A stretch of DNA of 23,257 bases, from assembly GCA_039801465.1 (NCBI GenBank), contig JBDRUT010000028.1:1-23257 (forward strand), in the 5' to 3' direction. The notes below the pieces were generated by a model. That model worked only from the letters and a program-made list of their open reading frames with translations, was not told where the DNA came from and did no database searches. The stretch is from JAOABV01 sp039801465 (GTDB lineage Bacteria > Hydrothermota > Tepidihabitantia > Tepidihabitantales > CAIPLT01). The position numbers were made by a program, and so were the translations under genes. The stretch's first letter is position 1, and the number at the start of each line of letters is the position of its first letter. Shown here piece by piece: positions 23,029-23,257 of the stretch.

Positions 23029-23257
23029 CATATTAAAGAACAACTGGCTAAAGAGTTTACTAACTTAGAAAAACTGGAAAATGCGGTCAAAAAGATTATG
23101 GCTGAATCCGGACTACCAACCTGGCATAATGTTCCATATCTTAACTTCGCAAGACAACTCTACCGACTCCTACGAAAACACTCCGGCAAAACCCTTAAAA
23201 CCGAAATCAAAATCCTAATGAAAATCTGGCAACAAAGACAATTAAAAAGAAACATAT
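22954..23257 (+). CDS. Unknown basic helical protein, cut by the right edge
   Basis: The ATG at 22954 opens 101 codons with no stop before the window ends (starts MSRIRNWEKNFNWQTEGKKQ). The protein is highly basic and predicted mostly helical, with conserved-looking aromatic positions (LPTWHNVPYLNFARQLYRLL, about 54-73) and a Lys/Arg/Gln-rich end. I do not recognise the family. No strong Shine-Dalgarno precedes the start. A damaged copy of its first codons lies 79 bases upstream, so the ATG at 22954 is favoured over 22875. A nucleic-acid-binding role is possible from its charge, but that is a guess. Confidence 0.65.
   Translation, partial: MSRIRNWEKNFNWQTEGKKQMLYRQHIKEQLAKEFTNLEKLENAVKKIMAESGLPTWHNVPYLNFARQLYRLLRKHSGKTLKTEIKILMKIWQQRQLKRNI

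Overview
The window is AT-rich and gene-dense, and looks like chromosomal DNA of a diderm bacterium in or near the FCB superphylum, possibly a candidate-phylum lineage such as WOR-3/Stahlbacteria. That placement is inference. It rests on two large exported peptidases ending in type IX secretion (T9SS type A / FlgD-like) sorting domains, an LptE-like outer-membrane lipoprotein, and short housekeeping genes with AT-rich codon use. No phage, plasmid, transposase or CRISPR gene is visible.

Layout. At the left edge lies the start of a minus-strand gene with a good promoter. A roughly 700-base divergent intergenic region follows, holding a long GC-rich hairpin (candidate small RNA). Then come cstA (peptide/pyruvate uptake) with a conserved-looking 85-residue partner, an EamA/DMT transporter broken by a frameshift in a T-run, and a pair of cysteine-free ArsA/Get3-like ATPases. 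Next are the 1453-residue C25 (gingipain-like) peptidase, a strong terminator, the M28 zinc aminopeptidase, tRNA-Arg(CCT), a membrane-anchored TPR protein and dprA. A redox-flavoured run follows (trxA, a TlpA-like lipoprotein, osmC-like) that leads into guaB. A minus-strand DUF4870-type membrane gene faces guaB. Beyond it is a tightly packed lptE / rlmD-type methyltransferase / amidohydrolase operon, bracketed by two inverted copies of a repeat element made of GTTCAAAR octamer arrays around a palindromic core. The right edge cuts an unknown gene.

Regulation. Nine sites fit a sigma70-type consensus (TTGACA/T, 16-18 bases, TATAAT-like), a tenth sits before the hairpin RNA, and nearly every transcription unit has one. 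For three genes (trxA, the DUF4870 gene, lptE) the -10 box ends 5 or 6 bases before the start codon with no Shine-Dalgarno, which predicts leaderless mRNAs.

Most unusual signals. (1) Five gene edges carry diverged or perfect local duplications of the gene's own start region (arsA1, TPR gene, right-edge gene) or stop region (dprA, DUF4870 gene); in one case the copy supplies the -35 box of the next gene. (2) The two ArsA-like ATPases have complementary defects in their switch motifs, and one naturally carries the residue change known as the hydrolysis-trap mutation (D57N) in yeast Get3. (3) A paired, inverted, octamer-flanked palindromic element brackets the lptE operon.
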